A program made the position numbers and the translations under genes. Of a stretch of 61,190 nt of DNA, positions 7,393 through 16,056 are shown piece after piece. Location of the stretch: NCBI GenBank assembly GCA_944386195.1, contig CALXAD010000007.1, forward strand, positions 1 to 61,190. Direction: 5' to 3'. The first letter of the stretch is position 1. Each line of letters starts with the position of its first letter. The notes beneath the pieces are model-generated. The model did not search any database and had not been told where the DNA came from. It was given only the letters and a program-made list of their open reading frames with translations. This DNA comes from an uncultured Clostridia bacterium. GTDB lineage: Bacteria > Bacillota > Clostridia > TANB77 > CAG-508.

Positions 7393-8509
7393 TAAGGAAT
7401 ATTTAGAAGAAATCTACTTAAGAAAAAAAGAAGTTTCAAATACTAAGAAAAAAGATGAATTCTATAATATTACTTTTAAAACTTCTAAATATAAAGTATT
7501 GAAAATTGCAGCTACATTTGTTATGGTATTAGGAGTAACATTTGGAACTATATATGCAGGAAAAGAAGCATATCAAAATATTTGGCATGACCCTAAAAAA
7601 TATAATTATAATGTAAGCCAAGAAGTAAGTTATGAAGAAAAACAAGAGTGTATATCAGAAGAAAAAGCAAATGAATTAGGAAATAAATATTTAAAACAAG
7701 TTGGGTTAGAAAATGAAAAAATTCTAAATCAAAACTTAAGTAAAGAATTTTTGTCAGATAAAAAAGAATGGGGATTATCATCAAAAATTGCAACAATGAC
7801 AATAGATGCAAAAACAGGAGATTTAAAAACAATACAAGTACCAACTTGGAATTATAAAATACCATACAATTATGGAATAAATAGAGAAGAAGCAAAAAAA
7901 GTGGCATATCAGTTATTTGATAAAATAAAAGAAGATAATATAGAAGGAGATTATGAATTAGTAACATTAAGAAGAAATATGGAAACAGATGAAGCTTCTT
8001 ATATTTGGTATGCTGAATTCCAGAGAAAATATGGAGATTTAATAAATCCTAATGAAAGTGTATTTATAGGATGGGTGCCAACTATAAATGGAATATATCA
8101 AATAAAGATTGAAAGAAATAAATTTGAAAATAATGAAATAGTAAAAACAAAAGAAGAAGCAATTGAAATAGCAAAAGAAAAAGATAGAAAAATTGCACCA
8201 GAAAGAACAATAAAAAATATAGATGCTGATATGCGAATAGAAAAAATGAATGCAGATGTATATTTAAGAGAAAATGATAAAGAAAATTATGAAAGTGGCA
8301 AAATATCACAAGAAGATGGTGTATATAAAACAGAAGAAAGAGTAAGAAGAGTGTGGCTTGTAAATATAGAATATGAAAAACAAGAAGGTAAAATGAATTC
8401 ATTCACATATTTTGTAGATACAACAACAGGAGAAATTATAGGTGGGGCAATGTATGACCCAAGAGATAGTGAAGAAACTATAAAAAATGACCCTAATAAT
8501 TTAGTATAA
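7382..8509 (+). CDS. Membrane-anchored PepSY/YcdB-like protein, putative anti-sigma
   Basis: This 375-residue protein has a basic cytoplasmic N-terminus of about 35 residues, one membrane helix (YKVLKIAATFVMVLGVTFGTIYA), and a large external part with two PepSY/YcdB-like repeats (ISEEKANELGNKYLKQVGL; VKTKEEAIEIAKEKDRKIAP; FTYFVDTTTGEIIGGAMY). Its start overlaps the sigma factor gene, so translational coupling is likely. By position and topology it probably holds the sigma factor at the membrane and senses envelope state. No zinc-finger anti-sigma motif is visible. Confidence 0.6.
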   Translation: MKSNKEYLEEIYLRKKEVSNTKKKDEFYNITFKTSKYKVLKIAATFVMVLGVTFGTIYAGKEAYQNIWHDPKKYNYNVSQEVSYEEKQECISEEKANELGNKYLKQVGLENEKILNQNLSKEFLSDKKEWGLSSKIATMTIDAKTGDLKTIQVPTWNYKIPYNYGINREEAKKVAYQLFDKIKEDNIEGDYELVTLRRNMETDEASYIWYAEFQRKYGDLINPNESVFIGWVPTINGIYQIKIERNKFENNEIVKTKEEAIEIAKEKDRKIAPERTIKNIDADMRIEKMNADVYLRENDKENYESGKISQEDGVYKTEERVRRVWLVNIEYEKQEGKMNSFTYFVDTTTGEIIGGAMYDPRDSEETIKNDPNNLV

Positions 8510-8523
8510 ACAAGGAAAATAAA

Positions 8524-9318
8524 ATGAAGGAAAATGAAGAAAATAAAAGGATGATTGAAAATAAAAGGTTTAAAATAATAGCAATATTTGTACTTGTATT
8601 TAGTATAATAATTATTACAATAGGAATAGTTAGAATAATATCATCCAAAAATAAAAAAATTAGTAAAGAAAGTGAAGAAACAACAATTAATACACAAGCA
8701 GAAGGAAATAATACTATAGAAGTAGTATTACCTGTGAAAAAAGAAATAACAGATTGGAGATTAACATTAGTAAATAAAGAAAATCCATTACCAGAAGATT
8801 ATAAAATAGAATTAAGTAATATAGATAAAACAAGACAGTTTGATAAAAGAGCAATTGGAGAGTTAAACACTATGTTAAAAGATATGAAAGCACAGGGAAT
8901 ACAAAATATTTGGGTACAATCAGCATATAGAAGTGTAGAATATCAACAGAATTTATATAATAATAGTATTAATAAATATTTAAAGCAGGGGAAAACTACT
9001 AAAGAAGCAGAAGAATTAACTTTAGAATATTTAAATAAACCAGGAGAAAGTGAGCATAATTTAGGACTAGCTGTAGATTTTAATAATGTAGATGAAGGAT
9101 TTGAAAATACAAAAGCATATGAATGGTTAAATCAAAATGCTAAAAATTACGGATTTATTTTAAGATATCCAGAAGAAAAAGCTAATATAACAGGAATAGA
9201 ATATGAACCTTGGCATTGGAGATATGTTGGAAAAGAAAACGCAATTAAGATGAATGATTTAAATATGTGCTTAGAAGAATATATTGAGTATTTAGAAACA
9301 GGAAATTCACTAACATAA
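8524..9318 (+). CDS. D-Ala-D-Ala carboxypeptidase, VanY/M15B family
   Basis: The 264-residue protein has one N-terminal membrane anchor (IIAIFVLVFSIIIITIGIV) and an extracellular M15B domain. The zinc and catalytic motifs are visible: SAYRSVEYQQNLYNN, SEHNLGLAVDFN (His and Asp ligands), and EPWHWRYVG (final His ligand with catalytic Glu upstream). The enzyme trims the terminal D-Ala of peptidoglycan stem peptides. It follows the putative anti-sigma gene by 14 bases, which suggests a cell-envelope regulon controlled by the ECF sigma factor. Length is normal for membrane-anchored VanY/DacY forms. Confidence 0.88.
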   Translation: MKENEENKRMIENKRFKIIAIFVLVFSIIIITIGIVRIISSKNKKISKESEETTINTQAEGNNTIEVVLPVKKEITDWRLTLVNKENPLPEDYKIELSNIDKTRQFDKRAIGELNTMLKDMKAQGIQNIWVQSAYRSVEYQQNLYNNSINKYLKQGKTTKEAEELTLEYLNKPGESEHNLGLAVDFNNVDEGFENTKAYEWLNQNAKNYGFILRYPEEKANITGIEYEPWHWRYVGKENAIKMNDLNMCLEEYIEYLETGNSLT

Positions 9319-9412
9319 TTTAAATTTTTGTTTGACATGTTGTTTCTAAAGTGGTATTATAAAAAAAATAAAAGCTCAATTCTATGTACTATATTTAAAG
9401 GGGAGAAATAGA

Positions 9413-9592
9413 ATGGAAGAAAGAGAAAAATCAAAAGAAGAAATAGAATTAAAAGAAGAAAATGAAATTAAAAAAAATAAAAAAACAGGATATTTAATAA
9501 TATTTATTTTAATACTTGTTATTATTACACTTGTTATTTTTGCTGTAGGTTTAATGTTTTTGAAACCCAAAATGGATATGAAAATAATGTAA
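9413..9592 (+). CDS. Small single-span membrane protein (59 aa)
   Basis: GGGGAG lies seven bases before an ATG that opens a 59-residue protein. It has a highly charged N-terminal half, one strong membrane helix (YLIIFILILVIITLVIFAVGLMF) and a short KPKMDMKIM tail. A terminator follows. I recognise no family. Confidence 0.55.
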   Translation: MEEREKSKEEIELKEENEIKKNKKTGYLIIFILILVIITLVIFAVGLMFLKPKMDMKIM

Positions 9593-9606
9593 AATATATA
9601 AAATGT

Positions 9607-9645
9607 TAAAGGATTATCATTTATTTGATAATCTTTTATTTTTGT
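9607..9645 (+). terminator. Terminator of small membrane gene
   Basis: AAAGGATTATCA pairs with TGATAATCTTTT across a TTTATT loop and is followed by ATTTTT. Confidence 0.7.
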
Positions 9646-9709
9646 AATAATTTTAAATTTGACATGATATATTCAAAATGCTATTATAAATTAAAATGAG
9701 GGGAATATA

Positions 9710-10645
9710 ATGAAACAAGAAACAGTTGAATTAATATATGAAATATGTAAAGAATTAAATATAAAAATAGAAGAATTATCATATGGATGGATATATAAAT
9801 TAACTAAAGATGGAAAAATAAGATATATAGGAAGAAAATCATTTGATATAAATAATGTAGAATCAAGTATAATAGCATCTGATAAATATGCAACATATGA
9901 AGTATTAAAATCACAAAATATACCTATAATAGAACATAAAATTATTTTTGACCCAGAAAAAAGAAAAGATTATATGTCAAAAAAAGAAATTATAGATATT
10001 ATTTCTTCTGAATTTATGAAAAATGGAAAAATAGTAGTAAAACCAAATACAGGGGAAACTGGAAAAGATGTATTTCGTTGTTGTAGTATAAAAGAAATAG
10101 AGAAAATAGTAAAAGAACTTTTAAAAAATAATAGTTCAATTAGTATATGTCCATATTATGATATAAAAAATGAATATAGGGTATTTTATCTAAGAGGAGA
10201 GGTACTTTTAATATATAAAAAAATTAAACCATTTGTTATAGGTGATGGTAAAAGTTCTCTTAAAGAATTAGTAAGCAAATTAAATTTACCTAAAAATGAT
10301 GTAGTAGAAGAAAATTTAAGTAAATTAGATTTAAATTATATACCAGAAAATAAAGAGAAAATAGAACTTTCATGGAAACATAATTTAAGTGGAGGAGCAA
10401 CTCCCAAAATTATTGAAAAAAATGATAAAGTATATAAAGAAGTTGAAAGATTAGCAATAAAAGCAGGGAAAACTTTAAATATGATTTTTGCTACAGTTGA
10501 TATTATAGAAACAGATAAGGATAGTTTTTACGTACTAGAAATTAATTCTGGAGTTGGAGCAACTCTTTTTTCAAAATTAGCTCCAAATGGTAAAAAAATA
10601 GTAAAAGATATTTATAAGAAAGCATTAGAGAATTTATTTGAATAA
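9710..10645 (+). CDS. ATP-grasp ligase (RimK/cyanophycin synthetase-like)
   Basis: The 311-residue protein has an ATP-grasp fold: a preATP segment that selects a substrate (SIIASDKYATYEVLKSQNIPI), a nucleotide-binding lysine loop (GKIVVKPNTGETGKDVFRC), an adenine/ribose segment with the EYRVFYLRGEVLLIYKK strand, and a metal-binding end (VDIIETDKDSFYVLEINSGVGATLF). The KPNTGETGKD and EINSGVGAT motifs resemble enzymes that add amino acids to a carboxylate. The substrate is unknown and no partner gene is adjacent. It is followed by the operator region of the DUF4143 ATPase gene. Confidence 0.75.
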   Translation: MKQETVELIYEICKELNIKIEELSYGWIYKLTKDGKIRYIGRKSFDINNVESSIIASDKYATYEVLKSQNIPIIEHKIIFDPEKRKDYMSKKEIIDIISSEFMKNGKIVVKPNTGETGKDVFRCCSIKEIEKIVKELLKNNSSISICPYYDIKNEYRVFYLRGEVLLIYKKIKPFVIGDGKSSLKELVSKLNLPKNDVVEENLSKLDLNYIPENKEKIELSWKHNLSGGATPKIIEKNDKVYKEVERLAIKAGKTLNMIFATVDIIETDKDSFYVLEINSGVGATLFSKLAPNGKKIVKDIYKKALENLFE

Positions 10646-10681
10646 TAATACTAGTTATAGCAAAAAGTATTGCGATTCTAA

Positions 10682-10709
10682 AAGTTTTTGCTCAAATGAG
10701 CAAAAACTT
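10682..10709. promoter_or_regulatory. Perfect 12-bp inverted repeat overlapping a -35 box
   Basis: AAGTTTTTGCTC and GAGCAAAAACTT flank a 4-base AAAT loop. The right arm ends on the first bases of the TTGACA box at 10708. This fits a repressor operator, or a short terminator for the preceding gene. Confidence 0.55.
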
Positions 10710-10736
10710 GACAAAATTAAATAAAAGACTTATAAT
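10708..10736 (+). promoter_or_regulatory. Consensus promoter of DUF4143 ATPase gene
   Basis: TTGACA at 10708-10713 and TATAAT at 10731-10736 are both perfect and 17 bases apart. The ATG is 18 bases after the -10 box. Confidence 0.8.
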
Positions 10737-10753
10737 TTTTATAGGTGATAAAA

Positions 10754-11965
10754 ATGAATAATAAAGTTATATATCGTGAAGAATATATGAAAAAACTTAA
10801 ATCATATAAAGATAAAAGAATAATAAAAGTCTTAACAGGAGTGAGACGTTCAGGAAAATCTACTATTTTAAATGAATTTAAGAAAGAATTAATTGATAGC
10901 GGGGTATTAGAGAAAAATATTATATCAATAAATTTTGAAGATAATGATAATAAAGATTTATTAGATTATCAAAAATTACATGAGTATATTATAGAAAATG
11001 CTGATTCAAAATGCATGAATTATATATTTTTAGATGAAATTCAAAATGTAAATGATTTTCAGAAATGTATAGATAGTTTATTTTTAAGAGAATATTTAGA
11101 TATATATATAACAGGTTCAAATTCATATATGTTATCAGGTGAATTAGCAACATACTTAACAGGTAGATATATACAAATACATGTAATGACATTATCATTT
11201 AAAGAATACTTAAGTTATTATGGCAATAGTGATGAATTAAAAAAATATAATGAGTATAGCATGTATGGAGGTTTCCCATATTTAATAAATTTAGATGATT
11301 CTAATCAGAAATTAGAATATTTAGATAGTATTTATAACACAGTAATAGTTAAAGATGTAATAAATAGAAAAAAGGTTAATGATGTTATGATGCTTGAAAG
11401 TGTTTGTAGGTTTTTATTTGATAATATAGGTTCAAGTGTATCAACAAAAAAAATAAGTGATACTTTATCATCAAATGGAAGAAAAAATTCTGTTCATACT
11501 ATTGAAGAATATATAAATAGTTTGTTAGAAAGTTATATATTATATAAAGTAAATAGATTTGATATCAAGGGAAAAAAATTATTAAAAACACAAGAAAAGT
11601 ATTATTTGTCAGACATGGGATTAAGAACTTATTTACTCGGAAAAAATAATAATAGAGATTTAGGACATATACTAGAAAATATAATTTTTCTTGAGTTAAA
11701 AAGAAAAGGATATAGAGTTTATATAGGAAAGAACGATATAAACGAAGTGGATTTTGTAGTTGAAACAGAAGATGAATATATATATATTCAAGTAGCATTG
11801 TCTGTTAGAGATGAGCAAACTTTACAAAGAGAATTAAAACCATTAGATAGTATAGCAAATCATTATAAAAAATATATAATTACATTAGATTATGATACTA
11901 ATAATTATAATGGAATAAAACAAATAAGTGCAATGGATTTCCTATTGGGTAGAGTAAATTTGTAA
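10754..11965 (+). CDS. AAA_14 ATPase with DUF4143 (nuclease-like) domain
   Basis: The protein of about 403 residues begins with an AAA_14 domain: Walker A LTGVRRSGKSTIL and Walker B NYIFLDEIQNVNDF, followed by DIYITGSNSYMLSGELATYLTGRY. The C-terminal DUF4143 part (YYLSDMGLRTYLLGKNN, HILENIIFLELKRKGYRVYIGKNDINEVDFVV) has an E...D/E-x-V pattern like restriction-type nucleases. This family is common, varies between strains and has no settled function. ATG at 10754 has GGTGAT upstream; an in-frame GTG nine bases earlier has no good site. Confidence 0.88.
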   Translation: MNNKVIYREEYMKKLKSYKDKRIIKVLTGVRRSGKSTILNEFKKELIDSGVLEKNIISINFEDNDNKDLLDYQKLHEYIIENADSKCMNYIFLDEIQNVNDFQKCIDSLFLREYLDIYITGSNSYMLSGELATYLTGRYIQIHVMTLSFKEYLSYYGNSDELKKYNEYSMYGGFPYLINLDDSNQKLEYLDSIYNTVIVKDVINRKKVNDVMMLESVCRFLFDNIGSSVSTKKISDTLSSNGRKNSVHTIEEYINSLLESYILYKVNRFDIKGKKLLKTQEKYYLSDMGLRTYLLGKNNNRDLGHILENIIFLELKRKGYRVYIGKNDINEVDFVVETEDEYIYIQVALSVRDEQTLQRELKPLDSIANHYKKYIITLDYDTNNYNGIKQISAMDFLLGRVNL

Positions 11966-12020
11966 TAAAAATTTTATAAAAAATAAAAGTGGTAATTAAT
12001 TTTTATTTTTAAGTATTTTT

Positions 12021-12062
12021 CTCCAAGAACAAGCATAGAATTTTAATAGCTTGAACTTGGAG
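12021..12062 (+). promoter_or_regulatory. Leader hairpin covering the RBS of the deacetylase gene
   Basis: CTCCAAGAACAAGC at 12021-12034 pairs with GCTTGAACTTGGAG at 12049-12062 in 12 of 14 positions. The 3' arm contains the GGAG of the ribosome binding site, eight bases before the ATG at 12071. When folded, the site would be blocked, so this could control translation. Confidence 0.55.
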
Positions 12063-12070
12063 GTATTTTT

Positions 12071-12841
12071 ATGTTTTTCGTATTTAATAAACAAAAAATA
12101 ATAGCATATGGAGTAACACTACTTACAGTAATATTTCTATTTGTAGTAGCAACAAAAATAGATGGAAGTAAAGAAGCAGTAGAAACATCTTCAGAAAATA
12201 CAAGGTTATTACCAATATATCAAGTAAAAACAGAAGAAAAGAAAATAGCATTTACAATGAATTGTGCATGGAATGCAAATGATATTGATAGTATCTTAGA
12301 AACATTAAAAAATAATAATGTGAAAATAACATTTTTTGTAGTAGGAACATGGGTAGATAAATACCCAGAAGCGGTAAAGAAAATATATCAAGCAGGTCAT
12401 GAAATAGCAAATCATAGCGATAATCATGAGCATGTAAATAATCTAACTTACGAACAAAATGTTCTTGAAATAGAAAATGCAAATAAAAAAATAGAAAACA
12501 TTACAAAAGTAAGTAATAAAATATATAGACCACCATATGGGGAATATAATAATACTGTAATAAAAGCAGCAAATGATAAAGGATATATACCAATCCAATG
12601 GAGTGCAGATACATTAGATTATACAGGAATAACAGGAGAAGAAATGTGGAATAAAATAGAAAATAAAATAAAACCAGGAGCAATTATTTTAAGCCATAAT
12701 GGAACAAAACATACGGCAGATAGTTTGGATATGATAATAAAGAATATAAAACAAAAAGGATATGAAATAGTACCAGTATCAGAATTAATTTATAAAGAAA
12801 ATTACAAGATAGATTTAAATGGAACACAAATAAAAAACTAA
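12071..12841 (+). CDS. Polysaccharide deacetylase (PdaB-like), altered catalytic motif
   Basis: The 256-residue protein has an N-terminal membrane anchor (IIAYGVTLLTVIFLFVVAT) and a NodB-type domain that removes N-acetyl groups from peptidoglycan or similar glycans. Visible motifs are ITFFVVGTWVDKYPE, HEIANHSDNHEHV (motif 2, HxxxH metal site), YRPPYGEYN (motif 3), WSADTLDYTG and ILSHNGTKHT. Motif 1, normally TFDD or TFD, is here TMNCAW: the catalytic or metal-binding Asp is replaced by Asn. The layout resembles sporulation PdaB proteins. The substitution may reduce or abolish activity. Translation may be controlled by the leader hairpin. Confidence 0.8.
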   Translation: MFFVFNKQKIIAYGVTLLTVIFLFVVATKIDGSKEAVETSSENTRLLPIYQVKTEEKKIAFTMNCAWNANDIDSILETLKNNNVKITFFVVGTWVDKYPEAVKKIYQAGHEIANHSDNHEHVNNLTYEQNVLEIENANKKIENITKVSNKIYRPPYGEYNNTVIKAANDKGYIPIQWSADTLDYTGITGEEMWNKIENKIKPGAIILSHNGTKHTADSLDMIIKNIKQKGYEIVPVSELIYKENYKIDLNGTQIKN

Positions 12842-12903
12842 TTATGTATAAATTGGCAAAAATAGGGAAATATAATTATATAAAAAGGTTAAGGGGACAG
12901 GAA

Positions 12904-13386
12904 ATGACTTTTATTGGAATAATTTCAGAATATAAAAATTTTGAAAATATTAAAGAAAGTTTAAAAGAAAGCTTGAAAAATGAAATAAGCTTAATTTTTA
13001 TAAATAAGAAAAATATATCAAATATGAAAAATATAAGATTTGAAATATTAGTAATAGATAGTGATATTAGTAAATATGTAGAAGAAAGAAAACTTATAGA
13101 AAAAATGTGTTCATATGCAAGATATCTTGTAATAAATACAGATTTAAATAAAGTAATAGAAAACGTAAATAATAATAAAATAATAACATATGGATTAAAT
13201 CAAGAGGCAACAGTAACAATATCAAGCGTTACAGAAAGTAGTACATTAATATGTCTACAAAAAAATTTAAAGATAAAAGATAAGTATATAGAAATAGGAG
13301 AAAAAGTAGTAAAAAGAGAGGAAACAAGCAAGTTAAAAATTTATGAAATTTTAATAATTTATATAATAAATTTAATAGAAAAATAG
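12904..13386 (+). CDS. Hypothetical protein, Mur-ligase-like fragment
   Basis: The protein of about 160 residues is unassigned. It has alternating beta strands and helices. The segment KIITYGLNQEATVTISSVTE resembles the stretch of Mur ligases around the central-to-C-terminal domain junction, but no P-loop is present. An in-frame ATG at 12844 lies three bases after the deacetylase stop without a ribosome binding site. AGGGGACAGG before the ATG at 12904 makes that the likelier start. Probably co-transcribed with the deacetylase gene. Confidence 0.4.
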   Translation: MTFIGIISEYKNFENIKESLKESLKNEISLIFINKKNISNMKNIRFEILVIDSDISKYVEERKLIEKMCSYARYLVINTDLNKVIENVNNNKIITYGLNQEATVTISSVTESSTLICLQKNLKIKDKYIEIGEKVVKREETSKLKIYEILIIYIINLIEK

Positions 13387-13549
13387 GACATAATTTTTAA
13401 AACATAGGAAAAATCTAACTTTTTTGAAGAAAATTAACTTTTTATGTAGACAAAATCAAAAAAAGGGTGTATAATAGAAAATGTAGTTAAAGAGATACAC
13501 AAGGAAAAGGATACAATCGATAAATTATAGAAAATAGGAGGAAAGAAAA

Positions 13550-14248
13550 TTGAATACAAATTATTTAGAAAACAACTACTTAACATTAGTAGGAAAAGTT
13601 ACAGGAGAAAGAAAATTTAGCCATGAAATATATGGTGAAAAATTTTACATTTTTACTTTAGAAATTCCACGTTTAAGTGGAAATAGTGATGTTATACCAA
13701 TAACAGTTTCAGAAAGACTAATTAAAGAAGATACTTTAAATGAAGGAAAAAAACTATTAATAAAAGGTCAATTTAGATCTTATAATAGTTATGAAAATGA
13801 AAAAAACAGATTAATTTTAACAGTATTTGCTAAAGACATTACAGAAGTAGAAGAAAATAATGAAGAAGAAAATGAAATGACAAGAAAAGACACAATAACA
13901 AATGAAGTTGTACTTGTTGGTTATATATGTAAAAAACCAATTTATAGACAAACACCATTTGGACGTGAAATATCAGACCTTTTACTTGCAGTAAATAGAG
14001 CATATAATAAATCTGATTATATTCCATGTATTGCCTGGGGTAGAAATGCAAGATTCTGCCAAAACCTAGAAGTTGGAACTGAAGTAAAAATAGTTGGAAG
14101 AGTTCAATCAAGAAATTATGAAAAGAAACATGAAGATGGAACAGTAGAAACAAGAGTAGCATATGAAGTTTCAGTTGGAAGTCTAGAAGTAATCAATGAA
14201 AATGAAGATGAAAAAGAAGTTCAAGAAGAAAATCAAGAAGCTGTATAA
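13550..14248 (+). CDS. Tandem-OB single-stranded DNA-binding-like protein
   Basis: The 232-residue protein contains two OB folds in tandem. The first spans about residues 1-100 (YLTLVGKVTGERKFSHEIYGEKFYIF...) and is diverged. The second spans about 120-220 (NEVVLVGYICKKPIYRQTPFGREI..., DYIPCIAWGRNARFCQNLEVGTEVKIVGRVQSRNYEKK) and clearly matches SSB. An acidic linker and acidic tail flank the second fold. It starts at TTG with AGGAGG eight bases upstream. It lacks the terminal DDDIPF-like peptide of a housekeeping SSB, so it is probably a specialised paralogue. Confidence 0.8.
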   Translation: MNTNYLENNYLTLVGKVTGERKFSHEIYGEKFYIFTLEIPRLSGNSDVIPITVSERLIKEDTLNEGKKLLIKGQFRSYNSYENEKNRLILTVFAKDITEVEENNEEENEMTRKDTITNEVVLVGYICKKPIYRQTPFGREISDLLLAVNRAYNKSDYIPCIAWGRNARFCQNLEVGTEVKIVGRVQSRNYEKKHEDGTVETRVAYEVSVGSLEVINENEDEKEVQEENQEAV

Positions 14249-14270
14249 ATTTTAAAATAATTGAAAATAA

Positions 14271-14307
14271 AAAGTTTCAAAAGCCTAGTATTTTGAAACT
14301 TTTTTTG
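14271..14307 (+). terminator. Terminator of tandem-OB gene
   Basis: AAAGTTTCAAAA pairs with TTTTGAAACTTT and is followed by TTTTG. Confidence 0.8.
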
Positions 14308-14346
14308 TTATAATGCATAAAGAAAATTATGCAAGGAGATAAAACT

Positions 14347-16054
14347 ATGAAAAATAAAAAACAAAGTTTAATAAAAGTAAAAAAGGAAAATAAACAAGAA
14401 AAAAAGAAAATCTCAGGAAATGTAAAATTTATAATAGTTGCTGTAGTTTTAATATCAATTTTTTGTGTAGCTTTAACGCCAGTAACATTACAAAATGATA
14501 CATTTTATACTATAAAAGTAGGAGAACATATAGCAAAACAAGGAATAGATATGCAAGACCCATTTTCTTGGCATCAAGACCTACCATATACGTATCCACA
14601 TTGGTTGTATGATTATATAACATATTTAGTATATGATACATTTGGAATGACAGGAATATATATATGTACATGTATATTATCGGTAATATTGGGATTAACA
14701 GTATTTTTAGTAAATAAAAAACTAGTAAAAAATAATTTGTTTTCATTTTTAATAACAATAGGAGTAATGTATTTAATAAGAGGATATATTGCAGCAAGAG
14801 CACAATTAGTTACATTTATATTACTAGTATTAACAGTATACTTTATAGAAAAATTCTTAGAAGGAAGAAAAATAAGATATGCGATAGGATTAGTAATAAT
14901 ACCAATTTTAATCGCAAACTTGCATACGGCAGTATTTCCATTTTACTTTGTATTATATTTACCATATATAGCAGAATATGTAATAGCATGTTTAGCAGAC
15001 TTTATAATATACAGAAAAGCTAAAGTTAAAATTTTAAAACTTAAAATAAAAATAAATGAAAAGAAAAACAATATAGAAAAAGTAGAAGAATTAAAGAAAG
15101 AATTAACAGAATTAAACGAAAATATAGATAAAGTAAAAATAAAAAGAACAAAAGAATTACAAAATCCATATAAAATAAAATTAACCAAAAGAAACAATAC
15201 AAAATATTTAATAATAATAATGATAATATGTTTATTTATTGGATTATTAACACCAATAGGAACAACGCCATATACGTATCTAGAAAAAACAATGGCAGGA
15301 AATACAACACAAAATATAAATGAACACTTACCAATGACATTATCAGAAAATAATGAAGTTTTGTGTACACTTATATTATTCTTAGGAATAATAATATTTA
15401 CAAAAGTAAAAATAAGATTATGTGATTTATTTATGCTAGGTGGATTATGTTATTTAATGTTAACATCAAGAAGACAAGTAACACTATTTGCTTTAATAGG
15501 TTCATTGGTATTAAATAGATTTATGATACAATTAGCAGGAATATACACAAAAGAAAAAGTAAAACAAGTAGAAGAAAAAATAATGAAACTTGTTCGGAAT
15601 AGTAGCAATAACTGTAATAATGTTAGGGTTTAGTTATTATGAAGCCAAAGATAAATTTGATGATAATTATATAGATGAAACAGCTTACCCAGTACAAGCT
15701 TGTGACTATATTATAAATAATATAGATTTAGGAAAAGCAAGATTTTATAATGAATATAATTATGGCAGTTATATGTTATTTAGAGGAATACCAGTATTTA
15801 TAGATTCAAGAGCAGACTTATATTCACCAGAATTCAATGGAAAAAAAGATGATATATTTATGGATTTTATAAATACATCAGGAATAGGAGAATTTTACCA
15901 AGATACATTTGATAAATATGGAATAACACATATAATAACTTATAAAAATTCAAAAATTAATATGATAATACAAAAAACACATGATGAAAGATGTAAAGAA
16001 TTATATAGTGATAAATATTTTGTTGTATATGAGTATGAAAGTGAAAGTGAGTAG
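14347..16054 (+). CDS. Polytopic membrane protein requiring a +1 frameshift
   Basis: The joined frame gives about 568 residues: a Lys-rich cytoplasmic N-terminus, some ten membrane helices, a charged coiled-coil loop (about residues 220-280), and an extracellular C-terminal domain with NEYNYGSYMLFRGIPVFIDSRADLYSPE. The layout resembles large envelope or glycan-related membrane proteins; no enzyme family is recognised. The zero frame ends 36 bases after a CGG at 15595-15597. Dropping the C gives KLVGIVAITVIMLGFSYYEAKD, which completes the last membrane helix and continues to 16054. AAGGAG precedes ATG 14347. The next gene starts two bases after the stop. Confidence 0.65.
15595..15597 (+). other. 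In-frame CGG, +1 frameshift site 1
   Basis: Codons CTT GTT CGG AAT in frame 0 become CTT GTT (C) GGA ATA in frame +1. The last membrane helix of the protein is only complete in the +1 frame. Confidence 0.8.
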
Positions 16055-16056
16055 AA

